Shown: positions 42,954 through 52,663, counted from the stretch's first letter. The stretch is DNA of 64,000 nucleotides from Flavobacterium algicola (GCF_022399565.1 NZ_JAJTUT010000002.1:868001-932000); one strand, 5' to 3'. Made by a program: numbers and translations. The notes: generated from the letters alone by a model not told the origin.

Positions 42954-44072
42954 TTATCCTGCTAGAGAGACTCCAATTAATGATCCTATGCCATAGGTTA
43001 TTGCCGCAGCTGCTAAACCAAATGAAACTTGCCTTATACCTGAGAATAAAGCGCTCTTACCTGTTAATAACGTTATAGCTGCTCCTATACCAAATAAGCC
43101 TACAAAACTGCTGCCGACACTCAAATATATAGCATTTTTTCCATCTAAAATTATAAATGGATACAAGGGGATGATTGCTCCAATTGAAAACAATATAAAA
43201 GAGGCTATTGCTGCTTCCCATGCCGATCCTCCTAATTCTTTTTTATCAATTCCTAATTCTTCAGTAATAATGGCCTCGATAGCAGATTGCGGATTCTCAA
43301 ATGCTTTTTCTGCTAATTTTTGCGCCTCTTCCTTATTCATTCCTTTGGCTTGATACAATAAAACGAGCTCTTTCTTTTCTTCCTCGGGTGAAGCGGCTAA
43401 CTCTTCAGTTTCCAAATCTATTTGGCGTTGGTTTAGTTCTCTAGAACTTTGAACAGATAACCATTCTCCAAGAGCCATCGAAATAGCTCCAGCCAGTAAA
43501 CCTGCGGATCCAGTTAATAAAATGGTGTTGTTAGAAACGGCCGCACCTGCAACTCCCATCACTAAGCTCATATTCGAAACTAAACCATCATTTGAGCCTA
43601 AAACTGCCGCACGCAATGCATTCCCACCTACAGACTTGTGGCGACTTTCGAACTTGGATAATAAACCTCCTGATACATTTAAAGCTGCATTATCGTTTAC
43701 CGCTTCTATAATTTTGAGATGATTATGTTCAAAACCATTGGGCTTTTCGCCAGATTTCAATTTGTTTTTTATTGCATTGACTGCAAATTGTTTTTCAATA
43801 TTAGATAAACTACTGATAATAGATCCGTATCCGAATATTTTACCTAGTTTTAACTGCAATTTGGCTCTCAAGGAGGGCGAAGGCATTTTATAACTGGGTT
43901 CAATACCTACTACTTTTTCAAGCATCTGCGCGGCATGTCCTTTTTCTATTTGACCTAAACTTTCTAAAACTCTTATCAAATTCTCATCCGACTGAGCAAC
44001 GGCAATACTTTCATACAAAAACGCTGTATCTACTTCTATTTGTAATTGTCCTTTAAGTTTTTTTAAATCCAT
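42954..44072 (-). CDS. Ferritin-like/VIT1 membrane metal transporter (MbfA-like)
   Basis: This 372-residue fusion has an N-terminal rubrerythrin/ferritin-like domain (1-130) with putative di-iron ligands Glu13, Glu43, His46, Glu93 and Glu115/His118. A C-terminal VIT1/CCC1 domain (about 145-372) follows, with five helices and GSNDGLVSNMSLVMGV. MbfA of alphaproteobacteria has this plan and exports iron; VIT1 moves Fe/Mn. Here it follows an RND metal pump and its adaptor by 8 bp, so a role in metal detoxification or iron export is likely. The metal is not known. Confidence 0.85.
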   Translation of the reverse strand: MDLKKLKGQLQIEVDTAFLYESIAVAQSDENLIRVLESLGQIEKGHAAQMLEKVVGIEPSYKMPSPSLRAKLQLKLGKIFGYGSIISSLSNIEKQFAVNAIKNKLKSGEKPNGFEHNHLKIIEAVNDNAALNVSGGLLSKFESRHKSVGGNALRAAVLGSNDGLVSNMSLVMGVAGAAVSNNTILLTGSAGLLAGAISMALGEWLSVQSSRELNQRQIDLETEELAASPEEEKKELVLLYQAKGMNKEEAQKLAEKAFENPQSAIEAIITEELGIDKKELGGSAWEAAIASFILFSIGAIIPLYPFIILDGKNAIYLSVGSSFVGLFGIGAAITLLTGKSALFSGIRQVSFGLAAAAITYGIGSLIGVSLAG

Positions 44073-44080
44073 AGTAGTGA

Positions 44081-45199
44081 TTAATTAGATATATCAAAAA
44101 CGCCTTTAATCAAAATCTTAGATGAAGCATTGATTTTATTATTTGGTATAATTTCAACATAATTATCACTATGTTCTCCTACACTAACTGCTGTTTTTTG
44201 AAAAGCGTAGCTATTGTTTCTATCATCTTTCAATAAAAGTACGAAGTTTTTATTGTTTTCAGTGATAAGAGCCTCCACAGGAATAGCCAATCCTTTCTTA
44301 GAATCAACAACAATCCCTGCTTCAACAAACATCCCTGTGATTAGTTTTTGGGTCATTTTCTCGTCTAAATGTCCATGAACATTAATCGTGCGCTCATTTC
44401 CTTCGATAGACTTACCCACTAAATGTACTTCGGCATTAAATGTTTCTTTGGAAGATTCGGGAACCGTAAATTTAATCTTTTGTCCTTCTTTTACTTTCAA
44501 AATGTCTTTTTCATAAACATTTAATTCTAAATGTAAATGTGATGTTTGAATAATATCAAGTATCACGTCTGCAGGGGAAACATGCATGCCTACATTAGCA
44601 TTCATCACTACAATATCACCCGATATAGGTGAATAAATAGTAATAACAGAGGTTAATTTTCCTTTTTCAACTTTCGTAGGGCTAATATTAAGCATAATTA
44701 ACTTTGCTCTTAAACTTTGATACATTCCTTTGGCCCTGCGATACTCACTCTCGGCTTTTAAATAATTCTTTTGAGAAGTTATTTTTTCATCGAATAAGGT
44801 TTTCTGGCGCTCGTATTCGGATTTTAAATAATTAATTTGCTCGGCTACGTCTAAATATTCTTTTTGAATATCTAAAAATTCTGTGTTTTCTAAAGTCAGT
44901 AATGCTTGGCCTTTCTTCACTTTATCTCCAACCAAAAGTGTTGTTGACTTCACATAACCTCCTATAAAAGAAGTTATTTGTGCTCTATTTTGCGGCGGTA
45001 CATCAATCTTTCCTGAAGTTTTTACGGTTACATCAAAATCTTGTTCAGCCGCTGAAGCGATTTGCATGTTCCCTGACTGAAATTGCGCGGCAGTAACTCG
45101 AATCAAATTGTCATTTTTCTCTGGCGCTTCTTCCGTTTTAGTTTCTTTGCATGAAACAGTAAGCAGGCAAAATGATAGTATATATAGTATGTTTTTCAT
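44081..45199 (-). CDS. RND efflux periplasmic adaptor lipoprotein (CusB/CzcB-like)
   Basis: This 372-residue membrane-fusion protein has a lipoprotein signal LLTVSC (lipid Cys17). A lipoyl-like half (VGDKVKKGQALLTLENTEF) precedes a coiled-coil hairpin (about 115-170: FLDIQKEYLDVAEQINYLKSE and following heptads). The second lipoyl half (YSPISGDIVVMNANVGMHV) and beta-barrel domains complete it. It links the inner-membrane RND pump to an outer-membrane channel. It starts 10 bp after the pump gene. Confidence 0.92.
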   Translation of the reverse strand: MKNILYILSFCLLTVSCKETKTEEAPEKNDNLIRVTAAQFQSGNMQIASAAEQDFDVTVKTSGKIDVPPQNRAQITSFIGGYVKSTTLLVGDKVKKGQALLTLENTEFLDIQKEYLDVAEQINYLKSEYERQKTLFDEKITSQKNYLKAESEYRRAKGMYQSLRAKLIMLNISPTKVEKGKLTSVITIYSPISGDIVVMNANVGMHVSPADVILDIIQTSHLHLELNVYEKDILKVKEGQKIKFTVPESSKETFNAEVHLVGKSIEGNERTINVHGHLDEKMTQKLITGMFVEAGIVVDSKKGLAIPVEALITENNKNFVLLLKDDRNNSYAFQKTAVSVGEHSDNYVEIIPNNKINASSKILIKGVFDISN

Positions 45200-45209
45200 T
45201 ATAAATATT

Positions 45210-48200
45210 TTAGTAATTTAGGTACTGAATCTCTAATTGTGTTTGATTGTATCGAAGGACATTATCTAAATAATCCACTTGTATGATTGTTGCGTTTTCT
45301 AAGCTTTGAATGTATTGGAAAAAATCAATTTCACCGTGTTTATAACTCATATTTCCAACCTTTATAATCTCATCTGATAATTTTTTTCCGAAGTGGTTGT
45401 AGTAGTTTATCGCCTCTTGATATTTGGCTAACTCTTGCTGCTTCTGACTTAAATAGCTGTCGATCTTAAGCATTTCGTTTTCCTTTTGTTGTTCCCAACT
45501 TTCTAGTTCTAATTTTGCCACCTTAGATTTAGATACATTGCCTCCATACAAAATGGGCACTGAAATTCCCACTTGGAATCCATTTAAAGATTGGGAAATC
45601 CCCTTATTCGAACCTCTAAAAACATCAAAGTGTAAATCAGGTAACCAGTTTTGTTTTTGCAGTTTTAATTGACTTTCATAATTTTTACTAATAGTTTCTA
45701 AATATAATTGATAAGTGCTTTTATTTGATTCATTACTTAATGTATTTAAAGGACTAATTGTACTGCTTTTTATCAATATTTCATCTTCCGTTTGTACCCA
45801 ATTTTGCAGTGTGATATAGGCTGCATTCTTTTCGCTTGCTATTTGTGCAAGCTTGGTTTTTATTTGTCTAAATTTTGCTTCAGCAGTAATTTTTTCTAAA
45901 TAATTGGTTTCGCCCAATTCGAATCTTCTATTGCTCGCTGTTGAGAAATTATGATACAAACTATCCAGATAATGATACAGTTTTTCTTGATGTTGTAAAA
46001 ATACTATTTGGTGATATGTTTTGGCGATTTCGTATGACAATTTGTTTTTCTGAATTTCAAAACTGGCTTTCTCTTTTTCAAATTCTGTTGTATTGGTTTT
46101 TTTTCTAGCACCATAAACCGTAGGGAATTCAAATCGTTGTTGCACTCCAAATACCTTTATCGGCTCATTGTTATAGGCAATATTATTCTGGTCATAATTG
46201 TAATAAATATTGGTTTTATCGAATGTAAATGCGCTGTTTATATTCGCTTCGTATTTCGCAACCTGTAATTGATACCCTTTCAAACCTTTGTTATTATTGA
46301 TTCCTTTAACAATCAAAGTATCTAATTCGTTTGGAGGGTTTTGTGCAAAACTCAAAGTACTGCTCAATAGTAAAAAGAGTATAATAATAGTACTTTGATT
46401 TGTATTCATTTTAGGTTTTTTAAATTCTTTCTCGTCAAATAATTTATATAAAATTGGTAATACGATCATCGTTAAAATAGTTGCTGTAAACAAACCACCA
46501 ATGACAACGGTTGCTAACGGTCGTTGTACCTCTGCCCCTGCAGATGACGAAATAGCCATGGGTAAAAAACCCAGTGCTGCTGCTGCTGCAGTTAATAATA
46601 CGGGACGCAAACGATCTGTGGTTCCTTTTAAAATAAGTTCATCTATATTTTTCATTCCTTGATGTTTCAATTCTTTAAAATGCTCGATTAATACGATTCC
46701 GTTTAGCACTGCGATTCCGAATAATGCAATGAAGCCTACTCCTGCCGAAATACTAAAAGGAAGATCACGTATCCAAAGGAATAATACGCCACCCACTGCA
46801 GATAAAGGAATAGCAGAGTATACCATTAAAGCATCTTTAACAGATCCAAAGGCAAAATACAACAGGATAAATATTAAAAATAAGGCAATAGGAACAGCGA
46901 TCATTAACCTTGCTTTCGCAGATTGCAGATTTTCAAATTGTCCGCCATATTGCACATAATAACCCGTAGGTAACTTAACTTGTGTGTCTACAATTTTTTG
47001 AATATCCGCAACTACAGATTGCAAATCTCTGTTGCGAACATTAATTCCCACTACAATTCTTCTATTGGTATTGTCTCTCGAAATTTTGGCAGGACCTTGC
47101 GTATATTCAATTGATGCAAGTTGTTCTAATGGCACTTGTTCTCCCGTTGCTGTTGTAATAAACAGCTCTTTCAAATCGTTGATACTTTCTCTATTGGATG
47201 CATCCAGTCGGATAACCATGTCAAAACGTTTTTCTCCTTCAAATACATTTCCTACCGTTTTACCAGCAAACCCAAGGGCAATCACTTCATTCAAATCAGA
47301 AATATTTAAACCGTATCGCGCTATTTTAGAGCGATCATATCTCACGGTCATTTGCGGTAAGCCTTCGGTTTTTTCGATAATGATATCTGATGCTCCATCG
47401 ACTTTGGCAATCGCTTTCTTGATTTCATCTGCTTTTCGAGCCAAAATATTTAAGTCTTCGCCAAAAATCTTAACAGCAACATCAGATCGTGTCCCTGAAA
47501 TTAGTTCATTAAAACGCATTTCGATCGGCTGCGTAAATTCAATTTCCATGTTAGGAATTTGTTCTTCGATTTTTGCTTTTATTTTGTCTGCTAGTTCATC
47601 TTTAGTTTTAGCTGAAACCCATTCAGATTTTGGTTTTAACTTTACGATTACATCACTTTCCTCCATACTCATTGGATCTGTAGGAACTTCGGCAGCACCA
47701 ATACGGCTTACCACTTGATCCACTTCGGGGAAGTTTTTAAGGATAATTTTTTCGATTTTAGTTGTGGTTGCAATCGTTTTGGTTAATGTAGTTCCGGTTT
47801 TAAGCACGGGTTGAATTACAAAATCACCCTCGTCTAAGGTTGGAATAAACTCTCCTCCCATTGTTATAAATAAAACGATCGCCATCACTAAAAGACTTCC
47901 TGCGCCATATAATACTTTTTTAGTATTCACCAGTGCCCAAGTAATCATAGGCAAATACCATGAATTTAATTTGCGGATCAATCTACTCGAAATCGATTTT
48001 GGATTTTCGATAGTCGGTTTTAAAAATAATGAAGAAACAACAGGCACATATGTAAAACAGAAAATCATTGCCCCAACTAAGGCAAAACTGAACGTCATGG
48101 CCATAGGTTTAAACATTTTACCTTCTATACCTGAAAGTGAAAGAATAGGAATAAAAACGATCAAGATAATCAACTGACCAAAAATAGCCGAATTCATCAT

Positions 48201-49550
48201 TTTTGAGGCACTTTTATAAGTGATTTGGTCTATTTCATTTTGTCGATCTTCTTTAGAAAGCGGTCCTAATTGTGCGGCTTTACTAGCAATTTGAAAAGCA
48301 ATAAATTCGACAATGATTACTGCACCGTCAATAATGATTCCGAAATCAATAGCTCCTAAACTCATTAAATTAGCATCAATGCCAAAAATATTCATTAGTG
48401 AAATAGCAAACAGCAGACAAAGCGGTATAACCGAAGCCACCACCAATCCAGAGCGCCAATTCCCTAATAACAAAACGACTACAAATATTACAATTAAACA
48501 GCCCAGAATAAGGTTTTCGGCCACAGTAAAAGTGGTTTTGGCAACTAATTCACTTCGTTCTAGAAAGCCATTGATGTAGACTCCTTCCGGTAATGACTTT
48601 TCGATAATAGCAATTCGAGCTTTAACATCATTAATGACTTGTTTAGAGTTAGCACCTTTTAACATCATCACTTGACCTAGGACTTTTTCGCCTTCGCCAT
48701 TTCCTGTTATGGCTCCAAAACGATTGGCGTGACCAAAACGAACGTTAGCCACATCTTTAATATAAATAGGAAAACCATTGCTGTTTTTAACAACGATATT
48801 TTCAATATCTTCAAGGTCATTCACTTTACCCTCGGCACGAATAAAATAACTTTGATTTACTTTTTCGATATAAGCACCACCTGCAATACTGTTGTTTTTT
48901 TCAAGTGCAGTAAACACATCTGTAGTAGCAATATTCATTGCTTTGAGTTGTGCGGGATTGATTGCTATTTCATATTGCTTTAAGTAGCCGCCCCAAGTAT
49001 TTATTTCGACAACACCTTCTATTCCGGATAGTTGACGTTTTACAATCCAATCTTGAATGGTACGCAAGTCGGTAACGGAGTAATTGTCTCTAAATTCAGG
49101 TGTAACTTCTAATGTGTATTGGTATATTTCGCCTAGACCTGTAGTGATAGGCCCCATTGCAGGAGTTCCAAAACCTGCTGGAATTTTTTCAGAAGCCGAG
49201 TTAATTTTCTCCGCAATTAATTGCCTTGGCAAATAGGTTCCTAAGTCATCATCAAAAACAATGGTAACAACTGATAAACCAAATTTTGAAACTGAGCGAA
49301 TTTCTTTTACTCCAGGCAGATTTGCCATTTCGATTTCAACGGGATACGTAATATACTGCTCAATATCCTGAGTAGATAAATTTCTAGAAGTGGTGATCAC
49401 TTGTACCTGATTATTAGTGACATCGGGCACTGCTCCTATTGATAATTGGAAAACAGAAAAAATTCCAAATCCAAAAATCCCCAACGTAAAAAGAAGAACA
49501 ATGAGTTTGTTTTTTAAACTAATAGCAATAATTTTCTCAAGCATTTTCAT
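45210..49550 (-). CDS. CzcA-type heavy-metal RND pump fused to a TolC-like domain
   Basis: This 1446-residue protein has residues 1 to about 1040 as a complete HME-RND proton/metal antiporter. Transmembrane helix 4 carries DFGIIIDGAVIIVE, with Asp402, Asp408 and Glu415 in the CzcA pattern that goes with divalent cations (Zn/Co/Cd/Ni) rather than the Cu/Ag type. From Met1048 the frame continues without interruption into a signal-peptide-like segment (MNTNQSTIIILFLLLSSTLSFAQ in outline, 1048-1070) and a TolC/CzcC-like outer-membrane factor (1071-1446) rich in long coiled-coil helices. Such fusions are known in Bacteroidota. It heads an operon with the adaptor and VIT1-like genes. Confidence 0.93.
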   Translation of the reverse strand: MKMLEKIIAISLKNKLIVLLFTLGIFGFGIFSVFQLSIGAVPDVTNNQVQVITTSRNLSTQDIEQYITYPVEIEMANLPGVKEIRSVSKFGLSVVTIVFDDDLGTYLPRQLIAEKINSASEKIPAGFGTPAMGPITTGLGEIYQYTLEVTPEFRDNYSVTDLRTIQDWIVKRQLSGIEGVVEINTWGGYLKQYEIAINPAQLKAMNIATTDVFTALEKNNSIAGGAYIEKVNQSYFIRAEGKVNDLEDIENIVVKNSNGFPIYIKDVANVRFGHANRFGAITGNGEGEKVLGQVMMLKGANSKQVINDVKARIAIIEKSLPEGVYINGFLERSELVAKTTFTVAENLILGCLIVIFVVVLLLGNWRSGLVVASVIPLCLLFAISLMNIFGIDANLMSLGAIDFGIIIDGAVIIVEFIAFQIASKAAQLGPLSKEDRQNEIDQITYKSASKMMNSAIFGQLIILIVFIPILSLSGIEGKMFKPMAMTFSFALVGAMIFCFTYVPVVSSLFLKPTIENPKSISSRLIRKLNSWYLPMITWALVNTKKVLYGAGSLLVMAIVLFITMGGEFIPTLDEGDFVIQPVLKTGTTLTKTIATTTKIEKIILKNFPEVDQVVSRIGAAEVPTDPMSMEESDVIVKLKPKSEWVSAKTKDELADKIKAKIEEQIPNMEIEFTQPIEMRFNELISGTRSDVAVKIFGEDLNILARKADEIKKAIAKVDGASDIIIEKTEGLPQMTVRYDRSKIARYGLNISDLNEVIALGFAGKTVGNVFEGEKRFDMVIRLDASNRESINDLKELFITTATGEQVPLEQLASIEYTQGPAKISRDNTNRRIVVGINVRNRDLQSVVADIQKIVDTQVKLPTGYYVQYGGQFENLQSAKARLMIAVPIALFLIFILLYFAFGSVKDALMVYSAIPLSAVGGVLFLWIRDLPFSISAGVGFIALFGIAVLNGIVLIEHFKELKHQGMKNIDELILKGTTDRLRPVLLTAAAAALGFLPMAISSSAGAEVQRPLATVVIGGLFTATILTMIVLPILYKLFDEKEFKKPKMNTNQSTIIILFLLLSSTLSFAQNPPNELDTLIVKGINNNKGLKGYQLQVAKYEANINSAFTFDKTNIYYNYDQNNIAYNNEPIKVFGVQQRFEFPTVYGARKKTNTTEFEKEKASFEIQKNKLSYEIAKTYHQIVFLQHQEKLYHYLDSLYHNFSTASNRRFELGETNYLEKITAEAKFRQIKTKLAQIASEKNAAYITLQNWVQTEDEILIKSSTISPLNTLSNESNKSTYQLYLETISKNYESQLKLQKQNWLPDLHFDVFRGSNKGISQSLNGFQVGISVPILYGGNVSKSKVAKLELESWEQQKENEMLKIDSYLSQKQQELAKYQEAINYYNHFGKKLSDEIIKVGNMSYKHGEIDFFQYIQSLENATIIQVDYLDNVLRYNQTQLEIQYLNY

Positions 49551-49563
49551 TTATTTTATAGTT

Positions 49564-49630
49564 CAAAAATAAAATAATCGTAAGTAAATCAGCTTAAGAT
49601 AGGCTTAAAATCCCCTTAATTGATTCTTAG
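49564..49630 (-). promoter_or_regulatory. Activator-type promoter of the metal-efflux operon
   Basis: On the minus strand TATTTTTG (49571-49564) is preceded, 21 bp upstream, by four 11-bp-phased direct repeats (CTAAG, TTAAG, TTAAG, TTAAG; 49630-49593). No TTG -33 box is seen. The layout suits an OmpR/PhoB-type response regulator. Confidence 0.65.
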
Positions 49631-49660
49631 TTAAACGAAATTCGTCAGCCTTAAAATTCA

Positions 49661-51022
49661 TTATTGCATTTCAAATTTAAAGCCGACAGTAGCTATATTT
49701 GCATTTAATCCATCGCTTCTTTGATAATGGTTTAGACGTAAGTCTATAGATTTTAAACCTAAAATAAAAATTTTAGCTCTTGCAAATATATCTGTATAGG
49801 TGAATCCTAGTCCATATTGATTATTTACAAATTTTGATAAATCATAATCTGATGTATAATATTGTTCAGTTGATAGATGTTTTTCATAAGGAGCAAAATA
49901 ATCCGAAGCCGTTTGCGTATAATAACGATACATAGGATAAGCTGTAAATTTGGAGTTAATTTTGATGGGCAACTCTAATGAGGCCGTATGCGCACTGATT
50001 CCCCAATTATCCTGATAATAGCGATAATAGGTCCTAGCTACAACATACTCATTAATATAGATGTTAATACGTGCACCAATCGGTACCTTAAATCGTGTGT
50101 TTGGCAACTTTTCATTACTATCAGCTAATTGAAAAGTTCCCTGATTAGAAGTATTCGTATAATTGGCTATATACTTAGGATCTCCGACGTAATAGTTGGC
50201 TTTATCTGCAAAATATACACGTTGGTAAGGGGTAGCTAATAATCCATCTTGACTAAGAATATCCATGAATACGGACATCTGTATTTTTTTGGTCAAGATT
50301 TGGGAAAATGACAAAGAAAGCGAATACGAATTGCGATTGGATTTGCTATATTGAGTAAACAAACTTGTGTTATATAGTGTACTTACAGTACCATTTTGAT
50401 CATATATGCTATATCCTTGAAGACTAGTCGAATTTACATTGCTAACTAACTCTTTAGGATAAATAGGTCTCCACTTATCCAAATATACATTTCCTTTGAT
50501 TGTAAATTCGGTGTTTTTTTCGTTAAACAACTTACTAATTCCACCACCAAAACCAACAGAGGTGTAGTCGTACTCATTAGAAAACGAAACATTTCCGTTC
50601 CAAATTGTATTACGATCATCGGAGCTATGACTATAACTGGTATTTAGACTCATCAATTGATCACTCTCTGATGCTCCCGACGATGTTTGCCAAGGCGTTG
50701 GTTTGCCATCTGATTTGTCTAATGGATTTATATTACTAGAGGACGCTGAAGTATATGCCGAAATACCAACATCAAATGTTAAGACATCATCAGCATTTGC
50801 GGGTAAAGCAACAACAATATTTGTAGCAATATCTGATAATTTTTCAGATCCTACCCCTCCACCTACAGCCGAATGAATACCATCCTGACTGTAATAACTG
50901 AGCAAAAAATCAACTTCGGTATTTTCTAAAACACGCTTTTTAAATACAGCAGTTGTATCTTTCTCTTGAGCATAAACAACAAGATTAAATATAATAGTAG
51001 CTGTTAAAAATAAATTTTTCAT
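49661..51022 (-). CDS. DUF3570 outer-membrane beta-barrel protein
   Basis: This 453-residue exported protein has a signal peptide ending VVYAQ. Alternating aromatic strands run through its length (for example YSLSLSFSQIL, TYYRYYQDNWG, YPMYRYYTQTASDYFAPYEKHLSTEQYYTSD in pieces) and it ends GFKFEMQ, suggesting a barrel. DUF3570 proteins typically sit beside DUF4266 and ApbE, as here. Function unknown; export or anchoring of the small Cys-tailed DUF4266 protein is possible. The ATG at 51022 is used rather than a TTG two codons upstream. It starts 9 bp after the DUF4266 stop. Confidence 0.82.
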   Translation of the reverse strand: MKNLFLTATIIFNLVVYAQEKDTTAVFKKRVLENTEVDFLLSYYSQDGIHSAVGGGVGSEKLSDIATNIVVALPANADDVLTFDVGISAYTSASSSNINPLDKSDGKPTPWQTSSGASESDQLMSLNTSYSHSSDDRNTIWNGNVSFSNEYDYTSVGFGGGISKLFNEKNTEFTIKGNVYLDKWRPIYPKELVSNVNSTSLQGYSIYDQNGTVSTLYNTSLFTQYSKSNRNSYSLSLSFSQILTKKIQMSVFMDILSQDGLLATPYQRVYFADKANYYVGDPKYIANYTNTSNQGTFQLADSNEKLPNTRFKVPIGARINIYINEYVVARTYYRYYQDNWGISAHTASLELPIKINSKFTAYPMYRYYTQTASDYFAPYEKHLSTEQYYTSDYDLSKFVNNQYGLGFTYTDIFARAKIFILGLKSIDLRLNHYQRSDGLNANIATVGFKFEMQ

Positions 51023-51031
51023 TTTCAATTG

Positions 51032-51241
51032 TTAATTACATCCACATCCACCACCTGTTTTTCCTCCATTTGCTCCTGCTGCCGCTTCTCTATAAACTTG
51101 AAAAGTAGTTTCAAAACGTTCAGCAGATTTTGCTGCTAATTTCATATCTGGATCATTGATATACTGCTTATCGTACTCTTTTACAACTGTACAAGACTGC
51201 GTCATAAGAGCCATTACTATTAAAAACACTATTTTATTCAT
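51032..51241 (-). CDS. DUF4266 small lipoprotein with C-terminal CGCN tail
   Basis: This 69-residue protein begins with a lipoprotein signal MALMTQSC (lipid Cys17). A helical region DPDMKLAAKSAERFETTFQV follows, then a Gly/Ala linker and the terminal GGGCGCN, whose two cysteines may bind metal or form a redox bond. Its start overlaps the ApbE 3' end by 8 bp. DUF4266 has no known function but travels with ApbE, thioredoxin-like and DUF3570 proteins. Confidence 0.85.
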   Translation of the reverse strand: MNKIVFLIVMALMTQSCTVVKEYDKQYINDPDMKLAAKSAERFETTFQVYREAAAGANGGKTGGGCGCN

Positions 51242-52223
51242 TTGAATATTTTTTTAAATCTATATTTTTTGAGGCGGTTATAGTACCATTATCTTCTACA
51301 TAAATACAACCCACTCCCGGAATTTGATTTATTAAATTAATACCTACATCGACACCAAGAACAAAAATACCAGTAGCGAGCGCATCAGCTAGTTCTGTTG
51401 AACTTGCAAAAACTGAGACACTAATCACACCTGACGCTGGATAACCTGTACGAGTGTCTATAATATGTGAATATCGCTTTCCGTTGAAGGTGACGTATTT
51501 TTCATAGCTACCCGAGGTTTCAACAGCACTATCTTCTAGAGGGAAAGTTGCAAATATTTTATCTTTATTTAATGGATTTTTTATAGCCACTTTCCATTGT
51601 TTACCATCCATTTGCTTGCCCCAAGTATTGATATCACCAGAAATATTCACAATTCCGGCAACAACACCTTTTGCTAAAAGCATGGTTTTTATTTTATCTG
51701 CTATGTAACCTTGACCAATACCTCCTAAACCAATTTTCATTCCCTTATTTTTCAAAAACAAAGTGCTATTTTCAGAGTCCAAGATGATATTTCTGTAGTC
51801 CACCAATGCCACTGAGGCTCTAATTTCTCCAGATGTTGGCATTTTTGTCATACTTCCGTCAAACTTCCAAATTTTATCCATTGAAGCATAACTAATATCA
51901 AATGCTCCAGAAGTCAATTCAGATATTTTATTTGCTCTTACTACTAAGTCAAATACTTCCTGCGAAACTTTTATAGGCTTAATTCCAGCATTTTGGTTAA
52001 CAATAGAAATAGGCGTAGTAGGAATCCAGTCAGAAATTAAATTTTCAATTCTCAATACTTCAGCAACAGCCATATCGATATAACGATCAGCCTCGGGAAT
52101 ATCTTTAGCTACTATAATCATTTCAAAAGGACTCCCTAACATAGATAAAGTTCTTTTATGCGTTACTTGACCTGAAGTTGATATAGCGTATAACAATAGG
52201 CAAAAGAGTACTGACTGTTTCAT
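51234..52223 (-). CDS. apbE: FAD:protein FMN transferase (ApbE)
   Basis: This 329-residue periplasmic enzyme transfers FMN from FAD to Ser/Thr of exported proteins. A signal peptide ends near residue 18. Conserved motifs are SGAFDIS (105-111), LGGIGQGY (166-173), ETSGSYEKY (235-243) and HIIDTRTGYP (253-262), with the Mg-binding region near VFASSTELADALATG. No FMN-binding-domain protein or Nqr/Rnf subunit is in the window, so its target is unclear. It lies between a thioredoxin-like gene and DUF4266, within one operon. Confidence 0.93.
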   Translation of the reverse strand: MKQSVLFCLLLYAISTSGQVTHKRTLSMLGSPFEMIIVAKDIPEADRYIDMAVAEVLRIENLISDWIPTTPISIVNQNAGIKPIKVSQEVFDLVVRANKISELTSGAFDISYASMDKIWKFDGSMTKMPTSGEIRASVALVDYRNIILDSENSTLFLKNKGMKIGLGGIGQGYIADKIKTMLLAKGVVAGIVNISGDINTWGKQMDGKQWKVAIKNPLNKDKIFATFPLEDSAVETSGSYEKYVTFNGKRYSHIIDTRTGYPASGVISVSVFASSTELADALATGIFVLGVDVGINLINQIPGVGCIYVEDNGTITASKNIDLKKYSNE

Positions 52224-52228
52224 TATGA

Positions 52229-52663
52229 TTATTTTACAAATGATTTTAAGAGATCAACATACTCAGCAGGCATTATACTTTTATAACTAGTTTTACCTAA
52301 AACTTTGCCGTTACTATCCATTAATATGACCAAAGGAAATATTCCATCTCTGTTATACTTATCAGCAAGTTCTTGATTTTGCTTTTTTACAACAGGCTCT
52401 AGCTCATTTTGCTTTTTCTTTGGAAAATCAGCACGCTCCAATATTAACTCCTCTGAAGCATACTGTTTAAATTCTTCAGATTGCCAAATACTTTTATCTA
52501 ACTTGATACATGGAGCGCACCAATCTGAACCTGAAAAGACTAACAATATTTGTTTTTTTTGTACGATAGCTTCTTGTTTCGCTTCATTAAAATTGGTTTT
52601 CCAATTTTGAGAGTAACTTATACTACCAATTAAAAGTAAAAACAGTAACAATTCTTTTTTCAT
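52229..52663 (-). CDS. Periplasmic thioredoxin-like protein
   Basis: This 144-residue exported thioredoxin-fold protein has a signal peptide ending SYSQ and the active site SDWCAPC (Cys49, Cys52). The cis-proline strand region is FPLVILMDSNG. It resembles the thioredoxin_7/DsbD-gamma-like family and may keep partner cysteines, such as the CGC tail of DUF4266, reduced. It is the first gene of the ApbE-DUF4266-DUF3570 operon, 5 bp before apbE. Confidence 0.88.
   Translation of the reverse strand: MKKELLLFLLLIGSISYSQNWKTNFNEAKQEAIVQKKQILLVFSGSDWCAPCIKLDKSIWQSEEFKQYASEELILERADFPKKKQNELEPVVKKQNQELADKYNRDGIFPLVILMDSNGKVLGKTSYKSIMPAEYVDLLKSFVK

Noticed and set aside
47032..47718. Long antisense open frame (228 codons, plus strand) inside the RND pump gene
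   Set aside because: It lies wholly within a well-conserved gene on the other strand, has no domain signature, and its composition follows the complementary coding pattern.
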